From the NCBI GenBank assembly GCA_916613615.1, contig OU744724.1, positions 27,824,171-27,888,170 of the forward strand: DNA of 64,000 nt. Reading direction: 5' to 3'. The stretch comes from Steromphala cineraria. Its lineage: Eukaryota > Mollusca > Gastropoda > Trochida > Trochidae. Below the pieces are notes generated by a model. It saw only the letters and a program-made list of their open reading frames with translations. It had not been told where the DNA came from and did no database searches. The translations under genes were made by a program, and so were the position numbers. Shown here one piece after another: positions 47,111 through 60,400 of the stretch (position 1 is its first letter; every line of letters starts with the position of its first letter).

Positions 47111-50100
47111 TCTTCATTGCAATATAATCAAGAATGAAGAAATACAAAATAAAAATGCCACTTTCACATTTCCCGACATTAGATATTCCAACACACTTTA
47201 CAAAGGCAAAATGTCCTCGGCTAGCTACTGATATATGTTAATATCTCATGTTGTTGGAATGTAGTATACCAAGTGTAAGTTTCATTAGATATAAATCGAA
47301 AACGTGTTTTTAACAAAAATGTCTTAGTTAGGCAAGTATTGCAAGTATAGTGTCAATCTTAGAAGTCGTTACTAAATCAGAATGTCTTTTTTCTAGTCAA
47401 AGGAAAACAGTGAAATCAAAACACCATTCTTGTCACAACTAAAAGGCATGGCAAAGAAGAGCGTGAGAAATGTATTTAGCTTTTATAAGTCATACTGCAT
47501 ACAGATGGGTTAAAAATAAATTGCACCAATTCACATTAGATCACACTTACACTTTATTTTTTGTAAACCTGCGTTACAGAAACACCAAAAACCAAGTCAT
47601 GGTATATAAGTAAAACCGCACAATGAACCGCAAGTGATGAACGACAAGTAGTCAATACCCGACTTTTTAAAAATTTATGAAGAAAACATAACAACCAATT
47701 TTTAAATGTTAATTCCATGTACATGTACTGTCATGTTTGATTCTGTCTGAAGCACCAATACCACAGGTGGTACCGTAATCCATGGCGTAACAACCTTTTC
47801 CATAAAATAATACTCTCTCAAACGGTTTAAATGACTGTTGTTCAAAATGTCAACTTAGGCAATCACATACCTTCTTTCAGTATTTTCTCATTTTTGCATT
47901 TTGTTAAAAAGCATGAAACATCCAACACTTCAAACACGGTTTAGACACTCTGAATGTGATATTCTTCACAACCTATATTAAAATGATGGTTTGTTTCTTT
48001 TATATTATGACTTTTAGCTACGAAAAGAAATTGAAAAAATGCCTAAGAAACATAGAATAAATAACTTATTGAGCCCGATTTTTACTTTACAAAAGTCCAC
48101 ACGTAAATACACATTTGCTATTTTCTTCTATCAATTTATCGAACATGGGAGCGAACCTACGTAGAGTAGCATCATTAGACTACAACAATGATCTTGAGTA
48201 TCATTTGGTGCTCTAAGCATAAGGAAACACCCACACATTATTGGGTTCTGTTTAATGATTTTGCTAGAGATAATGTGTAACCATCGGGAAGATATGGAGG
48301 TTTTATCTTTAATCTAAGATGGCATCATTGCAAAACATATCAACGATGTTGGATACCTTCTGCACATCTTAAGTTGTCATCTAGTTTTTCTAATGTTGCA
48401 TTGCTTATGTTAAAGAGCTTTTTGGCAGAAAGTAAGATATAATGAATTGAATTATGTGTTTTGTCAAATTACGTTATATGTGTCAGTAAAAGTTTTGATG
48501 TTTTAGTTGCCATATATAATAATTTGTTTTTCGTTTCCGAAATTGTTTTCTTGCTGTACCTTATTTCATACTAGCAATATTGCATTTTTTACAGAAAAAT
48601 ACTATACAGGATATTGAGGTAAATTACATCTTAAAGAGAGTCTGCAAGAAGAGAAAAGTTTGATGTTCATCATGTTAACTATGTATATTTTTGTATATTT
48701 GTTCATTTGCCTAGCCTTCAAACTTCATTAAGAAAACTTTCAAGAGGAGAAAGTAAAATAATGTAGGGATTTATTCAAATTTGTATTCATTTATTGTACA
48801 CTCGTATTTAATATTTCTACTAGCAAAACATTGTCAGCCTACCATTAAGCAAAATAGTTTACATGCCATAGGAATACTTTACTATTTGATACTGGGTCAC
48901 GCACATCCCTAGGAACAGGTAATAACGTATACGTACTGCCATTTCACTGTATATCCAGTAATGAAATCCCTCAATTATCAATCTCGCTACTGGTACACGT
49001 TATCGCATTCTTTAATCTTGTTTGATTTTTTCCCACTGACACTTGATAAATCTTTATAGCAAACTTGCTGGAACATGGTTATTCATATAAAACATGTTCA
49101 ATTCTAAGGAAAATGTTTAAGAAAAACTTTTAAGCATACCATTCTGCATTTTCAAATGATTGATTCTTTAAATGAGTCATTTATATGAACATATTAAGAA
49201 TAGTTGATTCGATATTCAACTAATAAGTCACTATAAGCAATAAAATGTATTCTCATCACCATTTCCCTAAAAAGTTCTTTAAAAACAATTACGTTTTATA
49301 GATGAGTGAGTGAGAGTCTTTAATTCCTCCAAAACAGGAGATATCATGGGTATACCACATTAAATTCCCCAAAAAATATTTCACCATGTCAATGAATGAT
49401 GATTTAACGCATAGGTAACATATATTCCAAATTTGAATCAAATATATTTCAAATTATGCTCCGTAAACGATTCTGGACGCACGACTACCTTGTAGCAGGG
49501 TAAGCTAAGAACGGAGATTATGTCAATACACCGATAGATTATGATTTCCATAACAATGTTATGAATATTCTATGGTTACAGATACAACTTTTTTTAAAAC
49601 AAACAATGTACGTTTTTTTTAATTCTATTATATTATTATATCATATATTTCTATAATGATATTGCTCGTATACACATGGCACCTTTGTGCGCTGTTTTAA
49701 TGGAATCCAATCATAACAGAATTGAAAGGTGTTCATATTCATAACAATATGAAATTGCTAACTGAACCATTCAAATTATATTGTATGTAATATTATGTTA
49801 CTACACGACAATTCCATTAAATTAATTTTAATCTATCAGCAGTTTCATTTAATGAATGTTTAGACTTTATCATAAATAATGATATAATTAATAATAAACA
49901 TTTTCAATAATGAACATGTTGGGATGTTGTGTGTTGTGTCGGTGGTAGGAAAAGGAAAGTGTTTTTCGAGTATATAGTCCGTTACGAATATTGCAAGACA
50001 TTGTCAAAATTTGCAACGTTGGCTACTTAGAACCATGTTGCAAATACCTGCAAATTCATGCATACAACCTCAAATCATTTTGGGTTTAAAAATCTTCTTC

Positions 50101-51180
50101 ACATATCTGGGATACACAACATAATCAAAATAGTCTTTGAATAAGAGCCCCTGTATTATTCTAAATATAGTTGCATATATTTTAAGGTATTGAAGACCAT
50201 CACTTTCGAAATGTTGATCACAGTTACAATATAACATCTGAATAAGAAAATCCATTTTGAATTGAAAACGTAAAGAAGATTATACAAGAATGGAAGTTCA
50301 AATCAGGTGGTTTTGGGAGTATCAGAACTTTGTTTAATCAATTAATCAATACCATTACGGTTATGTCTCCTGTTCGGACATCCCATGCTGCATTACAACA
50401 AAGGAAAAATAGTTAGCGCCACACTGGTCAGACAAAAGAATCTAAGTAAGTAAGTAATTATGATATGTTATGTTTGAATACCTATCTCAGATGTGTTATT
50501 ATAAAATCGTTTTATAGAACTTTTTAAGAAAGATTTTCTGACAAAAACCTTTCTTAGTAAAATATTGTTTAATAGATTCAATGACATAGTTAAATGCTAA
50601 TAAAACGGACATCAAACTGGAATGGATATGATTTTATGTTATGACATTTTAAGAGAACAATATGACAATAATTTCTTTGTGCTAAAGATTGTTGTTTTGG
50701 TATTTTTTTTATAACTTTCTAAAAGCTAATCAATATCTTAACAGCAAATTGACCTTTTAATCATATCTGATATCATTGTCGATCGGACATTAAAATTTGA
50801 TAAAATTCGGTCACAACAAGATTTATGAAAATTTTCCAGGTTGGTTTTTATGGTACTACTGTTATACTTTGGGAAATCATTTTAATGTTAGGATAAAATG
50901 TCTTCAGCCAGTCTTTCGTAAAACAATAGGTACGAAAGTCTATTACTGCGTTTTACCAAGATACATGTACACTGTATATCCCTGTTTGTTTAGAATCCTG
51001 TTTTGGCTATTTTTCCAACCGCTTTGCTGTGCAAGTTGACAGTTAATAAATATCGTTTACTTGACAATAGCAAATGGATGTTGAATCACAGACATGTATA
51101 CATGTAATTTACCATAGTTTCACTTTCCAATACAATCAATTGATAATTTTAGATATACATCTTTACATTCAGATGAAATA
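47111..51180. other. AT-rich stretch with no recognisable feature
   Basis: Only short frames (61-80 codons) without domain signatures. No tandem arrays, TIR pairs or RNA genes seen. A possible distant relation to 57130-60400 (they occupy matching places in the A-C order) could not be supported by eye. Confidence 0.5.
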
Positions 51181-54100
51181 TCTACATGTCAAACTATAAT
51201 GTTATTAATCACAACATATTCATCAATTGGTAACGGGATCCTTGTGATATTCAGTAGAAAGTTTCAAAGTCTTTATTTCAGTATGATGTTCTACCAAAAC
51301 ATGTTTTACTATCCGGCGGATAAATCATACAGGATGGTCATAAGCGGAAGCCAATGGCACGGAGTGTTGTTATGTAAAGGAACTGTTCATTTATCTACAT
51401 GATGGACGGAAATCGATCATTTCTGTATTTCTTTTGAAATGCAATAATTTCTTTTCAATCGGCACATGATCGTGAAGATCAGTACAATTCGGGTTTACAT
51501 TCTTTCTGAACAAATATACTTGCACAGGCTTATTTGTAGTTTTCTATCAACTTAATGAAATGTACACATATCAGTGCATGCCATCACGTCCAAAGTCTAT
51601 GTAACTTAATGAACCAAGTATTTTAACGAGATACATCGTCGATGTCTTCAAACACGAGTTGAGTTCAATGCCATTAATCATTCAAAACATCTTCTGTGTC
51701 TAGACATGTCTCAAAACAGCTTTTCGGATGATGATGCTTCAATAGTTACACAGTTATCTTTGGAAGTTTCATAAGAAAAATATTGGCCCTCATTTAAGTG
51801 CATGTGACTGTTATTGTTTCCAATAATAAACTACACAATTAAGCATATACCGAGGTACAAACCAAAGTTTAAACTTCAGTGGGTTTTGTCACATGTATGA
51901 TTTAAGACAAATATTTAAATGTTTTGACATTATACCTTAAAACTGACAAGAACAGGAGTTTATAATTAATCATCAGTCAAATCCTTCTAAGTAATTTATG
52001 AAATGTTAACTTGGTAATGATGTTTTTTAATTAAACTATTTTTCAAAAAAAATTCTTTTGATATATAACTATTTATATATAATATATATAACATAACTAT
52101 TTTTAGAAATATAAGATATATTCCTTGTTTGAATTAATAAATCGACTTTATTCTTTACACATTGGCACCATTTTAAACATGGATGGGGCATGTTGGTGTT
52201 AACCAGACACTACAATTTTAATTTAAACTACTGCACATATGTGCTATCATGATCAAATGCACCACGTGCATTAATATATATTTCATCGACAAAAATGTGG
52301 TGTTTACTGTCCTATGTATCTCTTTATATGTGCACGTCATTTTACCATTGATAACAATACTTGTTAAATAACTTACCAGTTTCATGAAGGAATTAATAGA
52401 TCACAGCATAGGTCAATAACATGCATTTGTGTAATTATTTAAATAACTTCAGACCAACAGCGGTTATGTTCATTTCAATTGTACTTCTTGTGTTTTACCT
52501 ATGTTGTCTTGTGCACTGTAGTTATTTGTTTGCCAATATTTGCACATAAAACATAACATGTTTACAAACAAGTATCTTTAACGTATCATGAACCTAACTT
52601 CCTAGCTTATACTAACAAAGGTGTGTTATGGTTTAAATAAGCAAAAATGTTCGATAAACATTAAAATGCCATTAGTCTTAATATTTATTTCATAAAAACA
52701 TCACAGGGTCATATACACGTACAAGTTTCACCTTTAACCTTTTTTAGCTATAATAATATAGTGACAGCGATGTTCTGCAGTTGAAACATGGTGGGAAATG
52801 AAATCGAAGCGATACAGTTGGAACAAAATTAAAAACGAAATATTCACTGCAATTTGAAGTAATGTCGTGACAATGTCAAATACACACAAATGTTCTGAAA
52901 TGTTTTATCAAAAGGAACTGACCATTCCTGTATGTTTGGTACTTGGCTGCGGTTCTATTAGCTAGCATTGAAATAGAGGAAACTTGTCCTGAACACAAAA
53001 GAAGATCACTAATGAGAAGGTTGCGTAATGCGACACTTGGGCAATATTTTAATCATTCTGTGGATTTCATTTAGATTGAATAATAAAGACTAAAGCTAAT
53101 AACGACTGATGTGTTCACTAAACATGTAGCAGGTAATGAATGGGATCCAAACCATATTGACTTAGTTAGATAAAGCATTTCATGGAGGTGAAATTCAAAT
53201 TTATTACGCTCATGTCAATTACAGTGAAGAAATAACAACATGTTTAACAAGTAAAGAGGTTCTTGTTGACAATGATCTCAATGTAGAATAGGATCTAATA
53301 CTGTGAAGAAGTTATTAGCAAAAGCTATTTCAACGTTGACATGTAACAGATGAGCCAAATCTTAAATATCTTTGATTGAAGAGTAAATATTAATCTTTTT
53401 CAATAGAGGGATATGGATAACTGTGCTGAATAGCTGTTTTCCTGTTCGAAGATAGAAAAATCTTAAACAGATGTATTCGCTAGAAATGATTAAAGTATTG
53501 CAGTAATAAATCAAACGTCACGGGCGAAACGAAAAAAATCTTACTCTAGTCGCTCCGCCAACTGAGAGTTCAACTTGATTTTGTTTTCATCTTGCCGTGG
53601 GGAGATGGCATATATCTTATTGATAGAGTATAATACTGCCATTTATATGATGTCAAGCAACTATATTTCCACTTTGTTACCGCCGTCAAACAGGAATCCA
53701 AAATAATGTTATCACAGTGACACAATCACTATTGTGTTTTAAAAGCATAGGCAGGTTATGAACAGAATGATAAAACCTTCGTTATGAAGCCTTAACTAAA
53801 CAGGATTTTCTTTGATTTCATAAGGGAAAACAAGCCCCCTGTCTGTATGTCCCGATTTGTAACAAGGAGTGAGAAATTAAATTTCAATTTCTTAGAGTAT
53901 CATGGCTTATGTAGTTGTGTGAATGCTGTTAATTTTCTTTAAAAACAAAGATATTCGCAATTCCCCTTTTTCTTTTCCTTTAACTGATTAAACTACGCTG
54001 TCTTGTAAATGTCTTCTTTATTTACAAACATGCGTAATTCAATATATTGATAATTGCTTTTGGGAGTAAAAAGTTTATAACAACATGATTTCTTGTGATA

Positions 54101-54960
54101 GACCCGATTACCACTCAAATTGGAAGAGATTCAAGAACGTGTTTTGCATGTTTTATTCTGAAAACATGATTACTTTACTAACTAGCAGAGACAAAATTAA
54201 ATCGTGTCAGAGACTTGCAGTCAATACACTGATAAAAAATCAGCACGCTAACTTAATAACTGAACATGCATATGGTGCAAACAAAATATTCTTTACAGAA
54301 GGATTGTTAAAAAATTAATTATTTGAAAAACAAAAAGAACGTTATTGGTTTGAATTTAAAACTAGATTAAATGTAGAATGCTATGGTGGCTTGTTCTTTA
54401 AGAGGGCATTAATTTGAAACTAAATACTTTACATAAAAGAAAAGATTTCTTAAAAACTCAAGAAAGGCTCTTATACTGTTAATTTGGACATGAAGGCAGC
54501 TGATGCTTACATCTTAAAAAAAAGTAAATACAAAGTGTGTTATCTCATGTATTCACTTAATATGGATTATTCGGATAACTGTCATTCACCCTGGCACACA
54601 CAGCTTTTTGTCACCTCTATGATTTTCCCAGCATTACTTTTATAACATGGTGATCCAAAAGAGACCAGATAGATGAGAGAGAAAAGCCGATGAAATGATG
54701 AAGGAACAGATTGGAAAATAAGAAAAGTGGCGGAAAGACAGAAGGTTTTCAGAAAGACTCATAAACTGTTTATCTGGACATGTAGGCAGCTGAGCTTGCA
54801 TCTTAGAAAAGGTAAAAACAATGTGTGTTATATCATGTATTCACTTAATATGGATAATTCAGGTATCTCTGTCATTCAAAGCTTTTTGTTTCACCAACAG
54901 TATTTTAGCTTTCACATGGCGATCAAAAGAGTTTAGATAGATTAGGAAGCTATTGAAATA
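51180..54960 (+). repeat. Diverged segmental duplication copy C1
   Basis: Collinear matches with C2 include 'GGAAATCGATCATTTCTGTATT' region (51405-51435 / 60580-60605), 'TTAATGAAATG.A.ACAT' and 'GCATGCCATCACGT' (51555-51595 / 60725-60770), 'GTGTCTAGACA.GTCT.AAAC' (51695 / 60885), 'TTTGCCAATATTTG' (52530 / 61183), 'GGTTTAAAT.AGCAAAA' (52630 / 61275) and 'GCATATGGT.CAA' (54266 / 61817). The copies are very indel-rich. The 67-codon frame at 51199-51402 is not conserved in C2. Confidence 0.65.
54440..54955. repeat. ~295-bp tandem duplication within C1
   Basis: 'GGACATG.AGGCAGCTGA..CTT.CATCTTA', 'ATGTATTCACTTAATATGGAT' and 'AACATGGTGATCCAAAAGAG' at 54487-54665 recur in order at 54776-54935 ('CACATGGCGATCAAAAGAG'). 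C2 has one diverged equivalent near 61975 ('TAGACATTAGCAGCTGATG'). The duplication is therefore specific to C1. Confidence 0.78.
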
Positions 54961-55859
54961 ATTATTTGTAAACGATCATCAAATTATATCAAAATTTAAT
55001 CTTTTACAATATCGAAATTCTTAATCAAAGATTAATAGTATATGGTAATGATTTATTTGGATTCTAAACACCTACTGATATTATATAAAAGAAACAGTAC
55101 TGAATATACAGGTAATACATCAACGAAAAATATATTTCAAATACTTTTATCATGTACAATTATATGTTGACACGATAAAAACGAGGAGGGTTCACCTTAG
55201 GACTTCGCTAAAATTAAACTAACATTGTCAGCAAAAAGCAACATTGCAATCATTTGAACCAAATTTCTTTAGTCTATATCGACAGGCAATGAAGGAAATA
55301 TTTTGATGGGCATGTAGAAGTGGGAGAATATATTTGACAATTAAATTTATGGATTACAACTTCTTTATTGAATTTGCATTCGACGTCCCTTTCCCTACTG
55401 GCATTGTCACTTACCTGATGAAGGGTACTATTTGAAGATTGATTTATCACCTTTAGGACGATGTGAATATATTTCTTATTACTTCATTTTACGGGGATTT
55501 CTTAGTTGATGTAAAATATTTACAACACTTATAATTTTAGGGGGAAAAACGAGAGGAATAAGTTACTTGGTGCGTATTAGAAACATTAAGGTATAAATTA
55601 TAAATTACTTAAAACAGCTGGACTTGCCTTTCACGCACATATTACTATAAAAAGATTATCTTTTTACTTTAATTTTTTTTGTTTACCCTGTGACTCACAA
55701 TTCAGGACGCAGACTGTGAAGAAGATAGAAGAAAAATATGTATTTTTCAGGATGTGACATTTGGGACCACAGAGTCATCAAATCAATAGATTATCATTGA
55801 ACAAGCTAAACCAAGCATACACTATTTAAGTTCCTCGCAATAAAGCAAGGAAACTATAA

Positions 55860-57130
55860 TGTTTTGGAAAACACAGATTGCAACATGTGACTTCATCAAT
55901 TTAGTTATCTCTGCTGCTGTATGCAGCTATATTCTTATCAAGGTATCCTCTCTGAAGAAGGAAATTACATTAGCAGCAACAATATAATGGCACTATTATG
56001 ACAGGGCATTGATCCAAATTTGTATTAACAAGGTGTTCAAAGCATCATTAGGCGTTCAGTGTTGAGCTATGTGATTTTTGTGTTCTGAAAAAAACTCAAA
56101 AAGTATTTTCAAATCATGCAAGGTTGATGGCTGATTGGAGCTGGAAATATCAATATCCGACACTTTACAGTTGTAAGACTCAAATCACAGCATGGTTCGA
56201 GTGAAGTAACACTATCTTATGATAAGGAAGTTGCATGAACATTGCGATGACAAAACTCTGGACATTTGAACAATGGATTTCTCTGAGAATGCACTTAGAA
56301 TATACCAACATTGTATTCTGATGATACAATTAAGATGAATGATTGTATCTATATATTTCATATATGACAGCAAACAAATCTTCTGTAAGTAGGGAAAATG
56401 TTCACACGACAAATCCTACAATTACTTATCACAGCTGTATTTGAACTATCACTTTCCATTTTACAATAGCGACTAACCTATTGCCAATTTTTGTAAATTG
56501 TTACTAAGATTTTATAATTAATATATTGAAAATCATAAAAGCAATTTCAACTCTGAAATCAATGAAAAGCCACTTAAAAATGTGTTATTAATTGCTAATA
56601 TGATTTGAATGTTTAATGAAACTAATATTCTGGCATCTGTATAACACATGTGAATTAATTTGACAAATTGGCAGCAGTGCAGCAATATCTGTGCTTCCCT
56701 ATTACATATTTCAAACACATGACTTCAACCAGTCATACGTCTGCACTTCATCAAGCCTTTCATGACTGTAACAGTCACTCACATATGGCTTTAACCGACA
56801 TAGAAATTGCATAGAGCGAAAATATTGCTTTGTCTTATTGGTTAGCCTTAGTATTAGTTTTAGTTTTCATGGATTAAACTAATTTTAATTACTTACATAT
56901 TCTTTGACTTGTCGCGATATAAGTAATCTTAAGCTTAACACTTTTCTAAATTATTTTTCTCGATTATCAATTATCGTTCTTTACAAAAAATCTCTCACAA
57001 GCATTAACTCTAATTAACAAGAGTAGAAATGACCAAGGACAGTAGACCATTTGAAAAGGTATATCAAATGACAGCACTATGCTTTTTACAGCAAGCAATG
57101 GCATCACATTTCATTAAAAAGGGATATGGA
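55860..57130 (+). repeat. Most diverged copy A4
   Basis: Matches A1 about 1298-2460: 'TTTGGAAAA', 'ATGGCACTATTATGACA', 'CATTGATCCAAA', 'GTGTTCAAAGCATCAT', 'GAAATATC.ATATCC..CACTTTACAGTTG', 'TTGACAAATTGGCAG', 'CATGACTTCAACCAGTCATA' and 'CAGCAAGCAATGGCATCA'. The matches are in the right order but heavily substituted, making it the oldest visible A copy. Confidence 0.75.
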
Positions 57131-58815
57131 ATGATGTAAACAGATTGTCTTTCTATATCAGTAGGACTTTTGAAAACCAAAAACCAAAATAATACTTAAA
57201 GAATTAATATGGACTTCGAGTTCCGTAAGTCTCTTACGTACATAATACTTTAGATAACAGATAAAAAGTTATTCTAGTTCATAAATTAGAGGATTAAATT
57301 TGATTTTGTTTTTCACTCCGTGACAAGCTAGAGGATATTTACAATCGCTTTTTAAGGAAATGTTCATGCCTTATGGAATTTGCCATTTGTGAATGTTTAA
57401 AAAAGCATATTAGAGAAAATGTTTGTTTTTAACATGTTCAATGGTATTTCTCTAGACAAAGCGTGTCTGAAACATATCAATATGCAACATCCTAAACATC
57501 AGAAAAAAACATATTTGGTGCAACGGCATTGTTGACTTAACAGAGGATCAAATTGGATTATTTTTATGATAACCTGCAAATAGGTCAAACCAGAAACGGT
57601 ATCTTGCAGTTTTTGCCAGAAACTTTATTCAAAACAACAACTCTAGGTTTACACAAATGTAATGTTTACTTTATTTTTTTTATATAATTCTCATATCTGG
57701 ATTGAAATATATAATCAAAGTAGTAATTTCTCCAGTGTTCCTGAGCTTTTGACTTTCACAATCAAGAATGACAGTACAATTCAATTCTTCCCAGAGATTT
57801 CATCAATTTTCTAAAACATTTTATCCTAATTTCAGCTTGCATTGACTAGTGTCAAGTTAATAACCCTTCACTTAGAGTGCTTTCATAATGACAACACCTG
57901 TCTCGCGAAATCACAATCACCGTCTCCTTAAATTATGTTTGATACATACCATTCTTCTGAAAAAATCGACCCTTGACGTTGTGTTAAGAAATTCAAGGAT
58001 CACATATTTTATATGGATATGTAATAAAATTACTTAGGTTGATTTATTTATTTTTTAAAAGAAAAAGCAATCAAATATAGCTTGCATACTAACAACAGGT
58101 GTCTGCTAACTATGCATTGCGGTGAAATCTGCCGCGGCTACAACTAGTGAACCATGGATGGTACTCCGCTGAAATTCAATGTAGCACTACACCCAAAACC
58201 TGACTGCGTAAACGCTCATACAAAACATTTTTGTAAAAGTTGCCATATAAGCTATTTAAGGCTGTAAATCAATTACCTTTTACTTCTCACGCTATATAAT
58301 TAGGCGAAAATCAACTTGTGATAATGTGAACGAAGTGAAACGGTTTATTCAATACTTTTGGTTTTCCTTTCTGATTTTAGGTAGTTGATTTTCCATCTAA
58401 TGATTGCTACACGATTGGGCTTTGAAGAACGGCTTCCAAATAAGCTGTCTTCTGATGATTTAATCGATTTGGTTCTCTCTGCTATATATATAAATGGAAG
58501 TTCAATTCATATGATTGTTGAGTAGAAAAGTTAATGCCGGAAGATTTATGTCTTCTCTTCTGGCACTATTAGCATCACATGTGTACGTGATAAACAAAAA
58601 CTACTTTGATGCACAGTATTTGTTCTTTGCAACATTTATATTTAAAATAATTTTACATCGGATAAGCATCTTTGATTAATCTATCATATGGTTTGAAACT
58701 ATATATATCAAATAGATATTATCAAGTATCTAATTGTGTGTACAACATATATATAATTCTTATCATGGGTTTAAAACTACATATACAGGGTACATAGTTT
58801 CATATATCAGTCGAT
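57131..58815. other. AT-rich stretch with no recognisable feature
   Basis: No frame above about 75 codons starts within it with a domain signature, and I see no repeats of note beyond short poly-T and TA runs. Confidence 0.5.
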
Positions 58816-59296
58816 TTTTTTTAAATAGAGCCGTTGGCTCTGTATCTAATCAGCCTTCATGTTTATTTTGCTTTAGGGTTGGGTTAATGTTTCCCTTTAA
58901 ATCCCCATCCTGCTACATCAGCGTATATGTCCTCCGCGTTATGCTTCAACCTATCCCCTGATATCCTTCTATCGTATTCTGCCGTGAAAGGTGAAGATGA
59001 AAATAGGTTTTTAGGGTGTGGCCCCTGTGGCCCCTGTGGCCCCTGTGGCCCCTGTGGCCCTTATCAGGGGCCAAATGGCCACCAAAGCTATTAATTATAA
59101 TCCTCTCTAGTCAAGGACTCTGTACAAAAAGCTTCATCTTTGTAGACTTTATTGTTCTGGAGAAGAAGATGAAATTAGGTATTTAGATGTGGCCCCTGTG
59201 GCCCTCATTAGAAGACGTCGAAAGTGCACAAAGTTAACGGATGGACACCATGTCATGTGTATTATAAGCCCATCAGGCCTTTTACGCCAGATGATG
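58816..59296 (-). mobile_element. Pearl/Helentron-like element, minus orientation
   Basis: On the minus strand it starts CATCATCTGGCGTAAAAGGC, continues 'TGATGGGCTTATAATACACA', 'CATGACATGGTGTCCATCCG' and 'CATCTTCTTCTCCAGAAC', and ends with the AGAGCC AAC GGCTCT hairpin (plus strand 58827-58841). It contains about two degenerate cores. The CCCTGTGGC unit of the core has expanded to a 9-bp microsatellite at 59021-59062. Confidence 0.88.
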
Positions 59297-60400
59297 GTGG
59301 ATGGTGCTGAAATAACAGTATTCTAATCCCTTCCCGAATATTGAAAAAAAAATATAACTGCCAGTTCCTGGCTAAGGATTTTAAAATGTACAACCTCATA
59401 ATTGCATTATATATGTACCTGCTTGGCTCAATTGGCAACTTTTGTATGTTTTTTATATCTTCCACATGATTTTATCTCTCTATGTTTATGTATCTAGTTA
59501 TTATTTCAATCAAGTAACAAATTCAAATACTTTATAGCAAAATAAATTTAATTAAATTGATAGTTGTGATGAATAATAAAAACTCAATCCATCGTGACTA
59601 TCTCCAGTCATGTTTGATTAAGCTTCAAAATATTATATTTCAAGAAACTTTATGCAATATAATACTTTCATTTATACACGTATCTTAATGAGATTATAAG
59701 GTTTTATTAGTTTCAACAATACATAGTTTAGTGCTTACATACAAAAATATAGTAGGTAATGTATAACTGACACTGGTACACTTTGACATTTACTGAATAG
59801 TTTTAATGTTTTGGAATGAGATGTTTGAACTTCTAAAGATTTTAATATCTCTTGTAAATATGGCTTTGTTTTCATCAATTTGACTACTCAATAACAAATA
59901 TCGTTTGCTTTCTCTTCCTTTTTTCGATTATAACTGTAATAACTCAAAACTAATATTTTTAACAATACATTACTGCTTACGGAATTGCAAATATCAATGA
60001 ATAATAACTGTTATTTATAGTCACGCTTATTCCTATAAACACAATTTCGACTTTGAAATGAACATAGAAGTGAAGGTAAAATTGGAATAATCAAAACAAG
60101 ATAAATTTTAGGTTTAGGACACAAAATGTTGTCAGAACGTTCCTAAAGCCTCACAACTACCATAAATTTGCATTGGTATACATGTAACTATCAATGGTTA
60201 TATATATTAAAACATGTCTTAATCAACAGTCTTATATTGTCGCATATTTATTCCTAAGATGTCAACTAGATAACTTAATTAACTTAATACAAGTATTAAC
60301 TCAACAAAAATCCCTATTTAAAAGAAAGCATTATTTAGATGTCCATTATTACTGTGTTTTGTTGTAGTTTGTTCTCTAAGATATTGTCTAGATATTATTA
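59297..60400. other. AT-rich stretch with no recognisable feature
   Basis: Short frames only, with no TIRs or tandem arrays noticed. Confidence 0.5.
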
